Assembly (NCBI GenBank): GCA_001593685.1
Contig: LUKI01000010.1
Location: 1-55,349, forward strand
Reading direction: 5' to 3'
Length of the DNA: 55,349 nucleotides
Source: Gammaproteobacteria bacterium F7
GTDB taxonomy: Bacteria > Pseudomonadota > Gammaproteobacteria > Pseudomonadales > IMCC2047
Below are positions 17,345-26,161 of this stretch, piece by piece; position 1 is the first letter of the stretch, and the number at the start of each line of letters is the position of its first letter. The notes under the pieces were generated by a model that was not told the DNA's origin, did no database searches, and worked only from the letters and a program-made list of their open reading frames with translations. The position numbers were made by a program, and so were the translations under genes.

Positions 17345-18982
17345 ATGTCAAGTGAAGCAATAGGCTTTGGACCGACCAGCGAGTCGGCACCAGGCGAACT
17401 TCAACGTTCGATCACCTGGAAAGGCGCTTTTTGGGTGGCCGCTGGTGTACCGGCTCTGGTACTTTTTTCCATTGGAGGAATCGCGGCTACTGTTGGTGCG
17501 CCCTCATGGATGGTATGGGCTATTTCAGTTATGTTTGGCTTTCTGCAAGCCTTTACCTATGCCGAAATTGCCGGCATGTTTCCCAGCAAGTCAGGTGGTG
17601 CATCTGTATATGGTGCCGCGGCATGGCTTCGCTATAGCCCGATTCTCGCCCCAATATCGGTTTGGTGTAACTGGGTTGCCTGGACACCCGTACTCGCAAT
17701 TGGTACCGGTATTGGTGCTGGTTATATTCTCACCGCCCTATTCCCGGCTGACTCTGTCATTAATACCTGGGAAATTACTATTCTAAACCTGGACGGGCTG
17801 AAAGAAGGCTTAAGCCTTCGAGTGGATGCGACCTTTATTATTGCCGCAGCATTATTGCTGGCCGTTTTTACCGCTCAGCACCGAGGCATTTCAAAACTGG
17901 CAAAAATTCAAACAGTTCTTGCCCTTGCCGCACTCATCCCGTTATTGGTTATCGGTCTGGTACCGCTCCTCACTGGTGATGTTCTGACCGCAAACTTTCT
18001 GCCATTCGCGCCCATCGCCTATGACGAAGCTGGCGGAGTCATTCTGGACACCTCTCAATGGCAATGGTCGCGTGACGGCTGGACTCTTTTCCTTGGCGGC
18101 ATGTTCATTGCGGCCTGGTCGACCTACGGATTTGAAACAGCTGTTTGTTATACGGCTGAATTCAAAAATCCAGCCACTGATACCTTTAAAGCCATTTTCT
18201 ATTCCGGCTTACTCTGTATCGCAGTTTTTGTTTTGGTTCCACTGTCATTCCAGGGCACGTTAGGTGTGGAAGGTATGCTGGATGAAAGCATTGTTGACGG
18301 AACCGGCGTTGCCGCGGCTATGGCCGCCATGGTCGGTGGTGGTCAACTCATCGGCAATGTACTTGTTATCATGCTGATCTTTGCGTTGATTTTGGCAGTC
18401 AGTACGTCAATGGCGGGCTCATCTCGTACCTTATATCAAGGCTCTGCCGATGGCTGGATGCCCAAGTACCTCAGTGAAGTTAATGAGCATGGCGCACCCA
18501 CCAACGCCATGTGGACCGACTTAACATTCAACCTGTTGTTGCTGTTAATGTCTGACTACCTATTTGTACTGGCTGTCGCAAACTGCTGCTACATTATTTT
18601 TAACTTCCTGAACCTGAATGCTGGCTGGATTCACCGTATTGACAGCGGCCACGCTAATCGCCCCTGGAAAGCACCAAGCTGGTTGCTGGCTATCGGCGTT
18701 GTTTTATCCTTCGTGAACCTGGTTTTCCTGGGGGCTGGAGCAAACGTTTGGGGGTCAGGAACACTGCTCACCGGAATTGTAATTATCTCCTTAATTATCC
18801 CGGTATTCCTTTTCAGGCATTACGTCACTGACCGAGGCCAATATCCCCGATCAATGCTTGAAGATCTTCATGTCGATATGAACGATGATAAATCCTTCGA
18901 GAAAAAAGCGGGTATTCTGCCTTACCTGACGATCGCCGCAGGCATTGTCGTTATTACCTTATCCAATATTTATTTTGGCTAA
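17345..18982 (+). CDS. APC-superfamily amino acid permease
   Basis: This permease of 545 residues has about 12 membrane helices and the APC consensus near TM1 (VAAGVPALVLFSIGGIAATVG), then a FGFLQAFTYAEIAGMFPSKSGG segment typical of the family. It should carry amino acids or amines with protons or by exchange across the inner membrane. The start at 17345 has AAGGGA just upstream. It is a single-gene unit between the leader hairpins and a strong bidirectional terminator. The substrate cannot be read from the sequence. Confidence 0.88.
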   Translation: MSSEAIGFGPTSESAPGELQRSITWKGAFWVAAGVPALVLFSIGGIAATVGAPSWMVWAISVMFGFLQAFTYAEIAGMFPSKSGGASVYGAAAWLRYSPILAPISVWCNWVAWTPVLAIGTGIGAGYILTALFPADSVINTWEITILNLDGLKEGLSLRVDATFIIAAALLLAVFTAQHRGISKLAKIQTVLALAALIPLLVIGLVPLLTGDVLTANFLPFAPIAYDEAGGVILDTSQWQWSRDGWTLFLGGMFIAAWSTYGFETAVCYTAEFKNPATDTFKAIFYSGLLCIAVFVLVPLSFQGTLGVEGMLDESIVDGTGVAAAMAAMVGGGQLIGNVLVIMLIFALILAVSTSMAGSSRTLYQGSADGWMPKYLSEVNEHGAPTNAMWTDLTFNLLLLLMSDYLFVLAVANCCYIIFNFLNLNAGWIHRIDSGHANRPWKAPSWLLAIGVVLSFVNLVFLGAGANVWGSGTLLTGIVIISLIIPVFLFRHYVTDRGQYPRSMLEDLHVDMNDDKSFEKKAGILPYLTIAAGIVVITLSNIYFG

Positions 18983-18995
18983 GGCATAGTCCAAC

Positions 18996-19034
18996 AAAAA
19001 GCCGGCCTTATGTGAACAATAGGCCGGCTTTTTT
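18996..19034. terminator. Bidirectional terminator between permease and lysR
   Basis: A stem AAAAAGCCGGCCT / AGGCCGGCTTTTTT with a 12-nt loop has A- and T-runs on both sides and lies between convergent genes. Confidence 0.9.
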
Positions 19035-19078
19035 GTGCTCAAAAGAAATCAAATCATGATGCCCCATAGATAGCTCAT

Positions 19079-19972
19079 TCAGGCACTCACCGTTTCTTTA
19101 TCAAGGCTCTCCACTAAAAAATCAATAAAAGAGCGTACCTTGGTCGATAAGTGTCGACTACTGGGGTACACCGCCCAAACACCCAAATCTCGCGGTTGAT
19201 ATTCATCCAAAACGGAAATCAATGCGCCACTTTCAATATCATCCTGCACATAAGCAGCGGGCATTTGCGACAAACCAAGCCCTTTGCGCGCCGCTTCCAG
19301 TAATGCTCTGGCATTATTGCTACGCCAGTTACCCTCGATCTTTACCTCTGTATGCCCTTGATTCCCGGTCTCAGAAAAACGCCAGATATTAAGGGCTCCC
19401 GCCAAACAATTATGCTGCTTTAATTGATCAATAGACTCCGGCAAGCCAAATTGCTGAAAATAGTCAGGGCTGCCCACCACATGTAACTGTCGGGTAGCAA
19501 TTCTTCTTGCGATCAAACTGGAATCCTTAAGCACCCCAAAACGAATGGCCAAATCATAGCCTTCAGCAACCAGGTCAATATTTCTATTGGTAAAGGAAAT
19601 ATCAATATTGACCTCAGGGTTTAACTTCATGAAATCGACGGCAATAGGCACCACATAAGTTTCCCCAAAGGCCCCAGCTGCGGTCATTTTCAAGGTACCC
19701 CGTGGCCGCTCCTGCATATCAAAAACAGCGTGCTCAGCCTCTTCTAAACCATTTAAAATTTCACGACAACGTGTATAGAAGCTCTTACCCACCTCTGTTA
19801 AAGTAATCGTTCGAGTTGTCCGGTTGAGTAGTTGAGCTCCCAAACGGTTTTCCAAGTCAGTCACGTGTCGACTGACAAAGGATTTAGATACGTTCAAATG
19901 TTGTGCGGCCTTGGAAAAACTGCCCTGATCCACGACATGCACAAATGCTTCAAAACCATCCCAACGACTCAT
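19079..19972 (-). CDS. LysR-family regulator divergent from frmA
   Basis: This LTTR of 297 residues has an N-terminal winged helix-turn-helix (SFSKAAQHLNVSKSFVSRHVTDLENRLG, about residues 18-45) and a LysR substrate-binding domain. It is transcribed away from frmA with a 186-bp shared control region. In enterobacteria frmA is controlled by the small repressor FrmR; here the divergent LysR is the natural candidate for sensing formaldehyde or a related signal, by position only. The AaeR/DhcR-like subgroup is an alternative, which would make the pairing coincidental. Confidence 0.85.
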   Translation of the reverse strand: MSRWDGFEAFVHVVDQGSFSKAAQHLNVSKSFVSRHVTDLENRLGAQLLNRTTRTITLTEVGKSFYTRCREILNGLEEAEHAVFDMQERPRGTLKMTAAGAFGETYVVPIAVDFMKLNPEVNIDISFTNRNIDLVAEGYDLAIRFGVLKDSSLIARRIATRQLHVVGSPDYFQQFGLPESIDQLKQHNCLAGALNIWRFSETGNQGHTEVKIEGNWRSNNARALLEAARKGLGLSQMPAAYVQDDIESGALISVLDEYQPRDLGVWAVYPSSRHLSTKVRSFIDFLVESLDKETVSA

Positions 19973-19975
19973 TTA

Positions 19976-20062
19976 TTGTTGCCCCAAAGAAACAGTGTTA
20001 TCAATTAAACGGTACCTTATCATTTGTGGCGCAACAATCTATAATTACGCTCTTTTAGAGCG
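19976..20062 (+). promoter_or_regulatory. frmA promoter and LysR-type control region
   Basis: A perfect TATAAT (20040-20045) lies 17 nt after TTATCA (20017-20022). A TTGTTGC/GCAACAA inverted repeat (19976-19982 with 20031-20037) brackets the -35 and spacer. A CGCTCT/AGAGCG palindrome (20048-20053 with 20057-20062) falls at the expected transcription start. The layout suits control by the divergent LysR protein, which is inferred. Confidence 0.5.
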
Positions 20063-20158
20063 GGCCTTCTGACTCAGTCGACCTGTGTCGATCACCAAAG
20101 ACCTGCTCAAGCAAGAACATCGTTTAAACATTTTGCTTTAACACATTGGAGTCACACA

Positions 20159-21265
20159 ATGAAAACGCGCGCTGCGGTTGCCTTCGAAGCAGGCAAACCT
20201 TTAGAAATTCTTGAGATTGATCTGGAAGGCCCAAAGGCCGGTGAAGTACTGGTTGAATTAAAAGCTACCGGTGTTTGTCACACCGATGCATTCACTCTTT
20301 CCGGTGACGATCCTGAAGGTGCTTTCCCTGTTGTACTTGGCCACGAAGGTGCCGGAGTTGTTACCGCAATCGGTGAAGGCGTAACCTCTGTTAAAGTTGG
20401 TGACACCGTTATCCCACTGTACACCCCTGAATGTCGCGAGTGTGAATTCTGCCTGAATCCTAAAACAAACCTGTGTCAGAAAATCCGTGCCACACAGGGC
20501 GCTGGTCTGATGCCCGATGGCACCACTCGTTTCTCTCACGATGGCAAAGACCTGCTGCACTACATGGGCTGCTCCACCTTCGCTAACCACATTGTTGTTC
20601 CAGAGATCGCCGTTGCTAAAATTCGCGACGACGCACCGCTGGATAAAGTTTGTTACATCGGTTGTGGTGTAACCACCGGTGTTGGCGCCGTGGTATTCGA
20701 CGCTAAAGTTGAGCCAGGCTCAACCGTTGTTGTTTTCGGTCTGGGCGGCATTGGTCTGAACGTTATTCAGGGCGCACGCCTTGCTGGTGCCAGCCAAATC
20801 GTTGGTATCGATATCAACGAAGGCAAAGTTGAGATGGGCAAAAAGTTCGGCATGACTGACTTCATCAACCCTAAAAACGTCGACAACATCGTCGATGCGA
20901 TCGTTGAACTGACTGGCGGTGGCGCTGACTACAGCTTCGAATGTATCGGTAACGTAAACACCATGCGTCAAGCACTTGAATGCTGCCACAAAGGTTGGGG
21001 CGAGTCCTGGATCATCGGCGTTGCCGGTGCTGGCCAAGAGATTTCAACCCGCCCATTCCAGCTGGTAACAGGCCGTGTATGGCGTGGTAGCGCCTTCGGT
21101 GGTGCTCGTGGCCGTACTGACGTACCTAAAATCGTTGACTGGTACATGGACGGCAAAATCAATATTGATGACATGATCACTCACACCATGCCGCTGGAAG
21201 ACATCAACAAAGCCTTTGACCTGATGCACTCAGGCGAAAGCATTCGCTCAGTTGTTATTTACTAA
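20159..21265 (+). CDS. frmA: S-(hydroxymethyl)glutathione dehydrogenase (class III ADH)
   Basis: This is a zinc alcohol dehydrogenase of 368 residues. The catalytic zinc ligands are Cys40 in GVCHTDAF and His62 in GHEGAG, with a third Cys at about 169 (GCGVTTG). The structural zinc uses Cys92, Cys95, Cys98 and Cys106. GLGGIG marks the NAD site. It oxidises S-hydroxymethylglutathione, formed spontaneously from formaldehyde, to S-formylglutathione, and can also reduce S-nitrosoglutathione. Codon choice is strongly biased towards GTT, GGT and GCT, which suggests high expression. frmB follows after 170 bp with a terminator between, so the two can be transcribed separately. Confidence 0.96.
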   Translation: MKTRAAVAFEAGKPLEILEIDLEGPKAGEVLVELKATGVCHTDAFTLSGDDPEGAFPVVLGHEGAGVVTAIGEGVTSVKVGDTVIPLYTPECRECEFCLNPKTNLCQKIRATQGAGLMPDGTTRFSHDGKDLLHYMGCSTFANHIVVPEIAVAKIRDDAPLDKVCYIGCGVTTGVGAVVFDAKVEPGSTVVVFGLGGIGLNVIQGARLAGASQIVGIDINEGKVEMGKKFGMTDFINPKNVDNIVDAIVELTGGGADYSFECIGNVNTMRQALECCHKGWGESWIIGVAGAGQEISTRPFQLVTGRVWRGSAFGGARGRTDVPKIVDWYMDGKINIDDMITHTMPLEDINKAFDLMHSGESIRSVVIY

Positions 21266-21294
21266 CAGCAACGAGCAATTTTAAGGCTAAGAGA

Positions 21295-21322
21295 GGGGCT
21301 GGGTTTTACCCGGCCCTTTTTA
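21295..21322 (+). terminator. Rho-independent terminator after frmA
   Basis: A GGGC-T-GGGT / ACCC-G-GCCC stem with a short T loop is followed by TTTTT, about 30 bp past the frmA stop. Confidence 0.8.
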
Positions 21323-21435
21323 CTTAACCCTCAATCAAACTGAACATTGTCATTTCGATCAACGGAAGAGATCAACACAACGCCTTTCAGCTTCCTCACC
21401 GTCATTCGGAATAACAAACAACACAGGATCTTCCC

Positions 21436-22281
21436 ATGAGTTTAGAAAAAGTTGGCTCCAATAAATGCTTCGGCGGCGACCAGCTGCAATACACCCACGA
21501 TTCAGCCGTACTGAGCTGCAACATGCGTTTTTCCATCTTTCTGCCACCACAGGCTGAGAATGGCAACGTACCCGTTATCTACTGGCTATCCGGGCTGACC
21601 TGTACCGATGAAAACTTCGTGCAAAAAGCCGGCGCGCAACAGTTTGCCGCTGAGCATGGCGTTGCCATCGTTGCACCTGACACCAGCCCTCGTGGTGATG
21701 ATGTGCCCGATGACCCTGAAGGCGCCTATGATTTCGGTCTGGGTGCCGGCTTCTATGTGAACGCAACGCAAGCGCCCTGGAACAAGCATTACCACATGTA
21801 CGACTACATCACCAAAGAGCTACCAGCAGTCATCAATGCCAACTTCCCGGTTGATGCTGAGCGTACTTCCATTATGGGCCACTCCATGGGCGGCCACGGC
21901 GCACTAACCATTGCCCTGAAAAACCCGGGCAAATACAAATCAGTGTCTGCTTTCGCGCCCATCGTTGCACCAACGCAATGCCCCTGGGGTGAAAAAGCAC
22001 TGGGCAACTACATCGGTGCCGACAAAGCCGCCTGGGCGGAATACGACACTGTTGAGCTGGTAAAAACTGCGCAGGAGCGCCTGCCGCTGTTTGTTGATCA
22101 GGGCGATGCTGATAATTTCCTGGAGGAGCAGCTCAAGCCTGAACTGCTGAAGGAAGTGTGTGAAGCCAATAACCACCCACTGGAGCTGCGCATCCAGCCT
22201 GGCTATGACCACAGCTACTTCTTTATGGCGTCTTTCATGGCAGACCATGTGGCTTATCACGCCAAGGCTTTGAAGGCTTAA
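21436..22281 (+). CDS. frmB: S-formylglutathione hydrolase
   Basis: This alpha/beta hydrolase of 281 residues belongs to the esterase D family. The nucleophile Ser150 is in GHSMGGHGAL, the acid in DQGDADNF and the His in GYDHSYFF. The segment WLSGLTCTDENF (about residues 50-61) carries the oxyanion hole and the conserved Cys. It hydrolyses S-formylglutathione to formate and glutathione, completing glutathione-dependent formaldehyde oxidation with FrmA. The start at 21436 has AGGA 8 nt upstream. Also known as fghA. Confidence 0.95.
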   Translation: MSLEKVGSNKCFGGDQLQYTHDSAVLSCNMRFSIFLPPQAENGNVPVIYWLSGLTCTDENFVQKAGAQQFAAEHGVAIVAPDTSPRGDDVPDDPEGAYDFGLGAGFYVNATQAPWNKHYHMYDYITKELPAVINANFPVDAERTSIMGHSMGGHGALTIALKNPGKYKSVSAFAPIVAPTQCPWGEKALGNYIGADKAAWAEYDTVELVKTAQERLPLFVDQGDADNFLEEQLKPELLKEVCEANNHPLELRIQPGYDHSYFFMASFMADHVAYHAKALKA

Positions 22282-22317
22282 TAAAGCGAAAGCTTAAAAA
22301 GAATAAAACCTAAACGC

Positions 22318-22351
22318 ATTGAGGGCCTGCCGAAACCGGCAAGCCCTCAAT
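22318..22351. terminator. Hairpin between convergent frmB and FG-GAP genes
   Basis: A two-part stem pairs ATTGAGGGC with GCCCTCAAT and inner TGCCG with CGGCA. There is no long T-run on either side, but its place between convergent stops fits a shared terminator. Confidence 0.65.
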
Positions 22352-22373
22352 CACATCGAATACCTTAATCAAA

Positions 22374-24044
22374 CTAGTCCTGATAAATAACCGCCACGGA
22401 ACCAGCCCTTTTTGGCGTACTGACATAATTATTGGAGCTGGCTTTTCGTGTACTGCCATTACCAATCGCTAAGTCCATTTTGTTGTCATCATTAAAATGG
22501 CCAGTCGCCAGTGAGTAGCCAAAACGCATGCCTTTTCTGGGCAGATCAATACCGGGCAGACTTGCTTCACTGAAGTAACGGTGGCCGTTATGCCTCAAGC
22601 CGGAACTGGAACCATAAAGCACTAGCACAGCGCCTGCATCGACAATCTGCTTCCCATTTCGCTTCAGATCTTCGCCAGGGATGCCCACAATCAAATCATC
22701 ATAGCCATCATTGTTCATATCACCAGCGGCCAGCGCCGCGCCAAACAGGTCGCCCTTTTCCACCTTGCCACCTATATTTTTTGTTTTCTGATGAAAGGAC
22801 GCATGCTTATGGGCCTCCATCATGGAAATGTTTGCCGCCGCCTTGACCAAACCACCTGAGGCAATATTGTTGTAACGCCCGTCGAAGCCATAAAGTACAT
22901 GTACCATGCCCGCATTTTTAACGTCACCAATATCTTCTCCGGGCACTCCAATGGCTAAATCATCAACACCATCATTGTTAAAATCACCCACGGCCAGTGC
23001 AGCGCCAAACCGGTCACCTGCTTCGCGTCCACCAGAAATTCCTTTAAGATTCTGATGGACCTGCTCATTGCCAAGTAGCGCAGGGCCACCCTCATTCAAG
23101 GTTGTTTCATAGGCATCCCCATAAATAATGTTAACGGCACCGGCATTGGCCTTATTGTCCTTGCTGGTGAGCTGATTACCCAGAGCCATATCACCAGGCA
23201 CGCCCACCGCCAGGTCAGCAGTGCCATCGCCATTAAAGTCACCGGCTGCCAGCGCTTTGCCAAAATACTCGTTTTTCTTGCGCTTGCCCTGCAGATTACC
23301 CTGACTCCAGGCGGTATTATTAAAGTAGGTAAAGCCCTCGGCGCAATAATCAAAATCCTTGTTAACATCCCTCATCAACACATTTACGCCACCGGCGTCA
23401 TCGTGTTTGCCAACATCCTCGTTTGGTGCACCAATAGCTAGGTCAATACCGCCATCATTGTTGAAGTCGCCAACGGCTAAGGCATAACCTACACGGTCAT
23501 ATTTCTCTTTTTTGCCAATAATGCCGAACCGTCCCTGATGGAAATAACTCATCGGCGTGTAATCAACAGTACCTCTTACACAGCTGCCTCTCTCACTAAA
23601 ACCAATAAAGTTAACCATACCCGCATTGGTAATATCCTTAAGGTCTTCACCTGGCACTCCCACAAAGAACTGGCTGTTGTTAAGCCCCGCTACCACATGA
23701 CCAAACCGGTCGCCATTTTCAGGCGCTCCCTTTATATTCCAACCATCCTCTTTTTTTCCTTGATAAAACTTGGTGACGGCATCATGGCTGAGGTTGCCAT
23801 CCTCAATTTTGATTTGGTACACCGCACCCGCCGCTTTGCCATTGATTGTGCGTTTTGGCGCACCAATCAACAGTGTCTTTCCGGAGGCTGACAAGGAGTA
23901 ACCAAACTCAGAACTCACCTGTTCGGATTCACCGATATTAGTTAAAGTAAAAGTTTCCCCGGTGCTGGCATTTAAATCAGCGAGTGACATCGGGGATGCC
24001 AATAACAGGCCGCTTGCTACCATCAAAGAATTAAAAGTTTTCAT
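22374..24044 (-). CDS. Secreted FG-GAP repeat (beta-propeller) protein
   Basis: The 556-residue product has a Sec signal peptide (cleavage likely after SLA near residue 23) followed by FG-GAP repeats. Five repeats carry full Ca-binding loops of the type GDFNxDGxxDLAIGxPGED, and two earlier, degenerate ones (LLIGAPKR and FFVGVPGED) bring the count to seven, enough for one closed propeller. Such domains mediate adhesion or protein binding, as in integrin alpha chains. The start at 24044 is chosen because GGAGAG lies just upstream and the signal peptide begins there; the longer frame to 24185 is a Lys-rich shadow of the acidic gene. It follows that gene by 25 bp in one operon. Confidence 0.85.
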   Translation of the reverse strand: MKTFNSLMVASGLLLASPMSLADLNASTGETFTLTNIGESEQVSSEFGYSLSASGKTLLIGAPKRTINGKAAGAVYQIKIEDGNLSHDAVTKFYQGKKEDGWNIKGAPENGDRFGHVVAGLNNSQFFVGVPGEDLKDITNAGMVNFIGFSERGSCVRGTVDYTPMSYFHQGRFGIIGKKEKYDRVGYALAVGDFNNDGGIDLAIGAPNEDVGKHDDAGGVNVLMRDVNKDFDYCAEGFTYFNNTAWSQGNLQGKRKKNEYFGKALAAGDFNGDGTADLAVGVPGDMALGNQLTSKDNKANAGAVNIIYGDAYETTLNEGGPALLGNEQVHQNLKGISGGREAGDRFGAALAVGDFNNDGVDDLAIGVPGEDIGDVKNAGMVHVLYGFDGRYNNIASGGLVKAAANISMMEAHKHASFHQKTKNIGGKVEKGDLFGAALAAGDMNNDGYDDLIVGIPGEDLKRNGKQIVDAGAVLVLYGSSSGLRHNGHRYFSEASLPGIDLPRKGMRFGYSLATGHFNDDNKMDLAIGNGSTRKASSNNYVSTPKRAGSVAVIYQD

Positions 24045-24069
24045 TGTTCTCTCCTTTCCAGCCACTGGC

Positions 24070-24717
24070 TTACCATTCTTCTTCATCGCTGTCATCATCG
24101 TTTTCTTCTTCAAACTCTTCTTCACTATCACCGTCTGTATCTTCAGTTGAGCCTTCGTCTTCATCACTGCCCTCTTCAGCGCCACCGGGGGTTAAGCTGT
24201 AGTTCCCACTCTTCTCATCGGCAAAGGCACGCGGATCATCCTGAGTCACTGGCATTAACGCATACTTAACGGGCCCCAAAATGCTGGCAACACTGACCGT
24301 TAACGTTCCATCAGGACCTAACTGAGCATTCCACTCGCCAACCAATGGCAAATCTTCGCCACGATACTGCCCGGGCCCAACTCGTTGGATATCTTTAATC
24401 ACCACCATCAGTGGCTTAATTTCCAAAACAAACATATGCAACCAGGAATCAACCGCATAAGCCCGCCCACCTTGAATACGAATACGTTTACCAATGGTGT
24501 TGATCACCCATTCACCATCAACAGGGCTGGCCTGAGTTTGCGGCACCGTATGGGCCATTGGCAGGAAGGCGGGGATTTTGGGAATCTGCCCGCCCAGCGG
24601 ATTAGCCTGCCCGAGCGGCGCCCATAAACAGCACAGCGTGATACACATAGCCAGCAGTTGGCTGACACGTGAAAAACAAGATTTTTTTATCAATTTATTG
24701 TTGTGTTGAGCGTTCAT
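24070..24717 (-). CDS. Secreted protein with acidic C-terminal tail, unknown
   Basis: The 215-residue product has an N-terminal signal (hydrophobic LLAMCITLCCLWAPL, cleavage likely after GQA). A mid-region of about 110 residues (GEWVINTIGKRIRIQGGRAYAVDSW...) looks like a small beta-rich domain. The tail of about 45 residues is almost wholly Asp, Glu, Ser and Gly and ends in EEEW. Acidic tails of this type could bind Ca2+ or a basic partner. No family is recognised. It begins an operon with the FG-GAP gene, 59 bp after an ATGGGG-N6-CCCCAT operator. Confidence 0.65.
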   Translation of the reverse strand: MNAQHNNKLIKKSCFSRVSQLLAMCITLCCLWAPLGQANPLGGQIPKIPAFLPMAHTVPQTQASPVDGEWVINTIGKRIRIQGGRAYAVDSWLHMFVLEIKPLMVVIKDIQRVGPGQYRGEDLPLVGEWNAQLGPDGTLTVSVASILGPVKYALMPVTQDDPRAFADEKSGNYSLTPGGAEEGSDEDEGSTEDTDGDSEEEFEEENDDDSDEEEW

Positions 24718-24775
24718 CGGATCGATTCTCCGTATTGGTTTAAAGCCAGTTTAGTGATTAGGTGTTGAGATTGTT

Positions 24776-24793
24776 ATGGGGGATTTACCCCAT
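24776..24793 (-). promoter_or_regulatory. ATGGGG-N6-CCCCAT operator, copy A
   Basis: A perfect 6-bp inverted repeat has a 6-nt spacer. It shares flanking bases (TGTT before and T after, read on the plus strand, plus TA at the end of the spacer) with copy B at 27782-27799. It lies 59 bp upstream of the acidic-protein start, just past the serpin stop. It is a likely binding site for the NarL-type regulator encoded at 27789-28442; the regulator link is inference. Confidence 0.6.
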
Positions 24794-24808
24794 TCGTTGT
24801 TCTTAGTT

Positions 24809-26149
24809 TTAGTTTTCTTCTCTATCTTCAGACTGCTCAGCCTGAACAAGAACGCCATTAAACAAAATCGTTTGCGAGCTATTCTCCACAATGGCAAAGG
24901 CAAAGGGGCGGTCAATCAGGATGTCACGACGAGGAAAACTTGGCCCGACCGAAGTCTTTGTGATACCCGCGATCATGGTGACTGCAGCCGCCTTCACGCC
25001 CTTCTCGTCCAGCTCAATTTTTGTATCCTGTTTGATCAAGCCCACTGCAGTGTCTGCAACAGCAGGAGAGGTTTTCTCAACATCCACCATGGGTGAAAAG
25101 TTGGCGCTTTTAAAATACAACGGTAATAACCCCAGATCCGCCGTAATGGCAGACTGTTTCGTCATGGTGACCGTGTCGGCAAAATTGAAGCTCGGCATAC
25201 GGACTGAGAGTTCATAGAGTTCAGAGCGATTCTCAAGCGTTTCGACGACAACCGATGGCATGTCAGCCACTGCCTCCTCAACCAGCCAGCGTTCAAGATT
25301 TGCCTCTTCAGCGCTTGGCGCATGGATAATGAAAGAGTATTTATAACCCGCAAAGGGCAAACTAAAAGCAAGGCTGCCATCCTCTCGATCCAGCACCCGC
25401 CCTTTAATCGCACGCGCACCAACACCCTCGGCTGGCTGTGTAACGCCATCTAGCCCCGTAAACTGATAGTTATCCCTGGCGCGTAATTTATACATAGGCT
25501 GAGCCCAACTGCCCTCAAAGTAAGCTGCATTCATAATCAGCCACTGGTAGGTTCTCATGGCTTTGTCATCGACGACTTCAGGTATGAGCCCATGGGTTTT
25601 TTCGTCCGCCCACTGATTAACCTTCTCTGAGGCACCATTCGCCAAAAAGTCGATAGATTGTGCGGAGGCATCATAGTAAGTGAACGAGTCCTGCTGAAAT
25701 GTCTCTGCAAAAACAAAGGGCATACCATTTGTTTCGCCAGTGGTCGACCAAATGGAGTTAGCCAGGTTGAATGTGCCCATCCCTTCACTATTCGCCGCAA
25801 CTGGTGATTGCAGCGCTTGAGCCAGTGCAGGCGCGATTACGGCAATATCAGCGTCAGCATTCTTTAACAACAGGGATTGCAACAAATCATTGGTATCGCC
25901 TGCAGCGCCGCCCTTGAGAACACTCAGCGCATAAAACAGCGATACCGAGGAAACCATCGCGTTTTGAAGACCATCCTGTTGCAGCTTTGACGATAAAAAA
26001 TCACCGCTCAGCGCATTTAACTGTGTAGCGGACTGCAGCGCTTTAGGAGAGTTTGTATACATAAGATCCGTGGCTGATCCTGGGGTTGACACCAAGGCCA
26101 ACGAGGTAGCCAAAACCGATGTCGTTAAAACTCTGTTCAAAACTTTCAT
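24809..26149 (-). CDS. Bacterial serpin (secreted protease inhibitor)
   Basis: This protein of 446 residues has a signal peptide (cleavage near SATD, residues 25-28) and the serpin fold. Visible features are the helix B-type segment SSVSLFYALSVLKGGAAGDT, FNLANSIWS, IMNAAYFEGSWAQPM (breach and strand 3A region), and the C-terminal DRPFAFAIVENSSQTILFNGVL signature. The reactive-loop hinge EKGVKAAAVT (residues 382-391) has small residues at P12-P9, as required for loop insertion, so it should be inhibitory. Counting from P17 (Glu382) puts P1 at Lys398 and P1' at Thr399, predicting trypsin-like targets. The kinase gene lies 12 bp upstream. Proteases of competitors, hosts or the cell itself are possible targets. 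Confidence 0.9.
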   Translation of the reverse strand: MKVLNRVLTTSVLATSLALVSTPGSATDLMYTNSPKALQSATQLNALSGDFLSSKLQQDGLQNAMVSSVSLFYALSVLKGGAAGDTNDLLQSLLLKNADADIAVIAPALAQALQSPVAANSEGMGTFNLANSIWSTTGETNGMPFVFAETFQQDSFTYYDASAQSIDFLANGASEKVNQWADEKTHGLIPEVVDDKAMRTYQWLIMNAAYFEGSWAQPMYKLRARDNYQFTGLDGVTQPAEGVGARAIKGRVLDREDGSLAFSLPFAGYKYSFIIHAPSAEEANLERWLVEEAVADMPSVVVETLENRSELYELSVRMPSFNFADTVTMTKQSAITADLGLLPLYFKSANFSPMVDVEKTSPAVADTAVGLIKQDTKIELDEKGVKAAAVTMIAGITKTSVGPSFPRRDILIDRPFAFAIVENSSQTILFNGVLVQAEQSEDREEN

Positions 26150-26161
26150 AACAGCACTCCT

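Noticed and set aside
24045-24185. N-terminal extension of the FG-GAP gene (Lys-rich)
   Set aside because: It is the shifted-frame reading of the acidic tail of the neighbouring gene; the ribosome site and signal peptide place the start at 24044.
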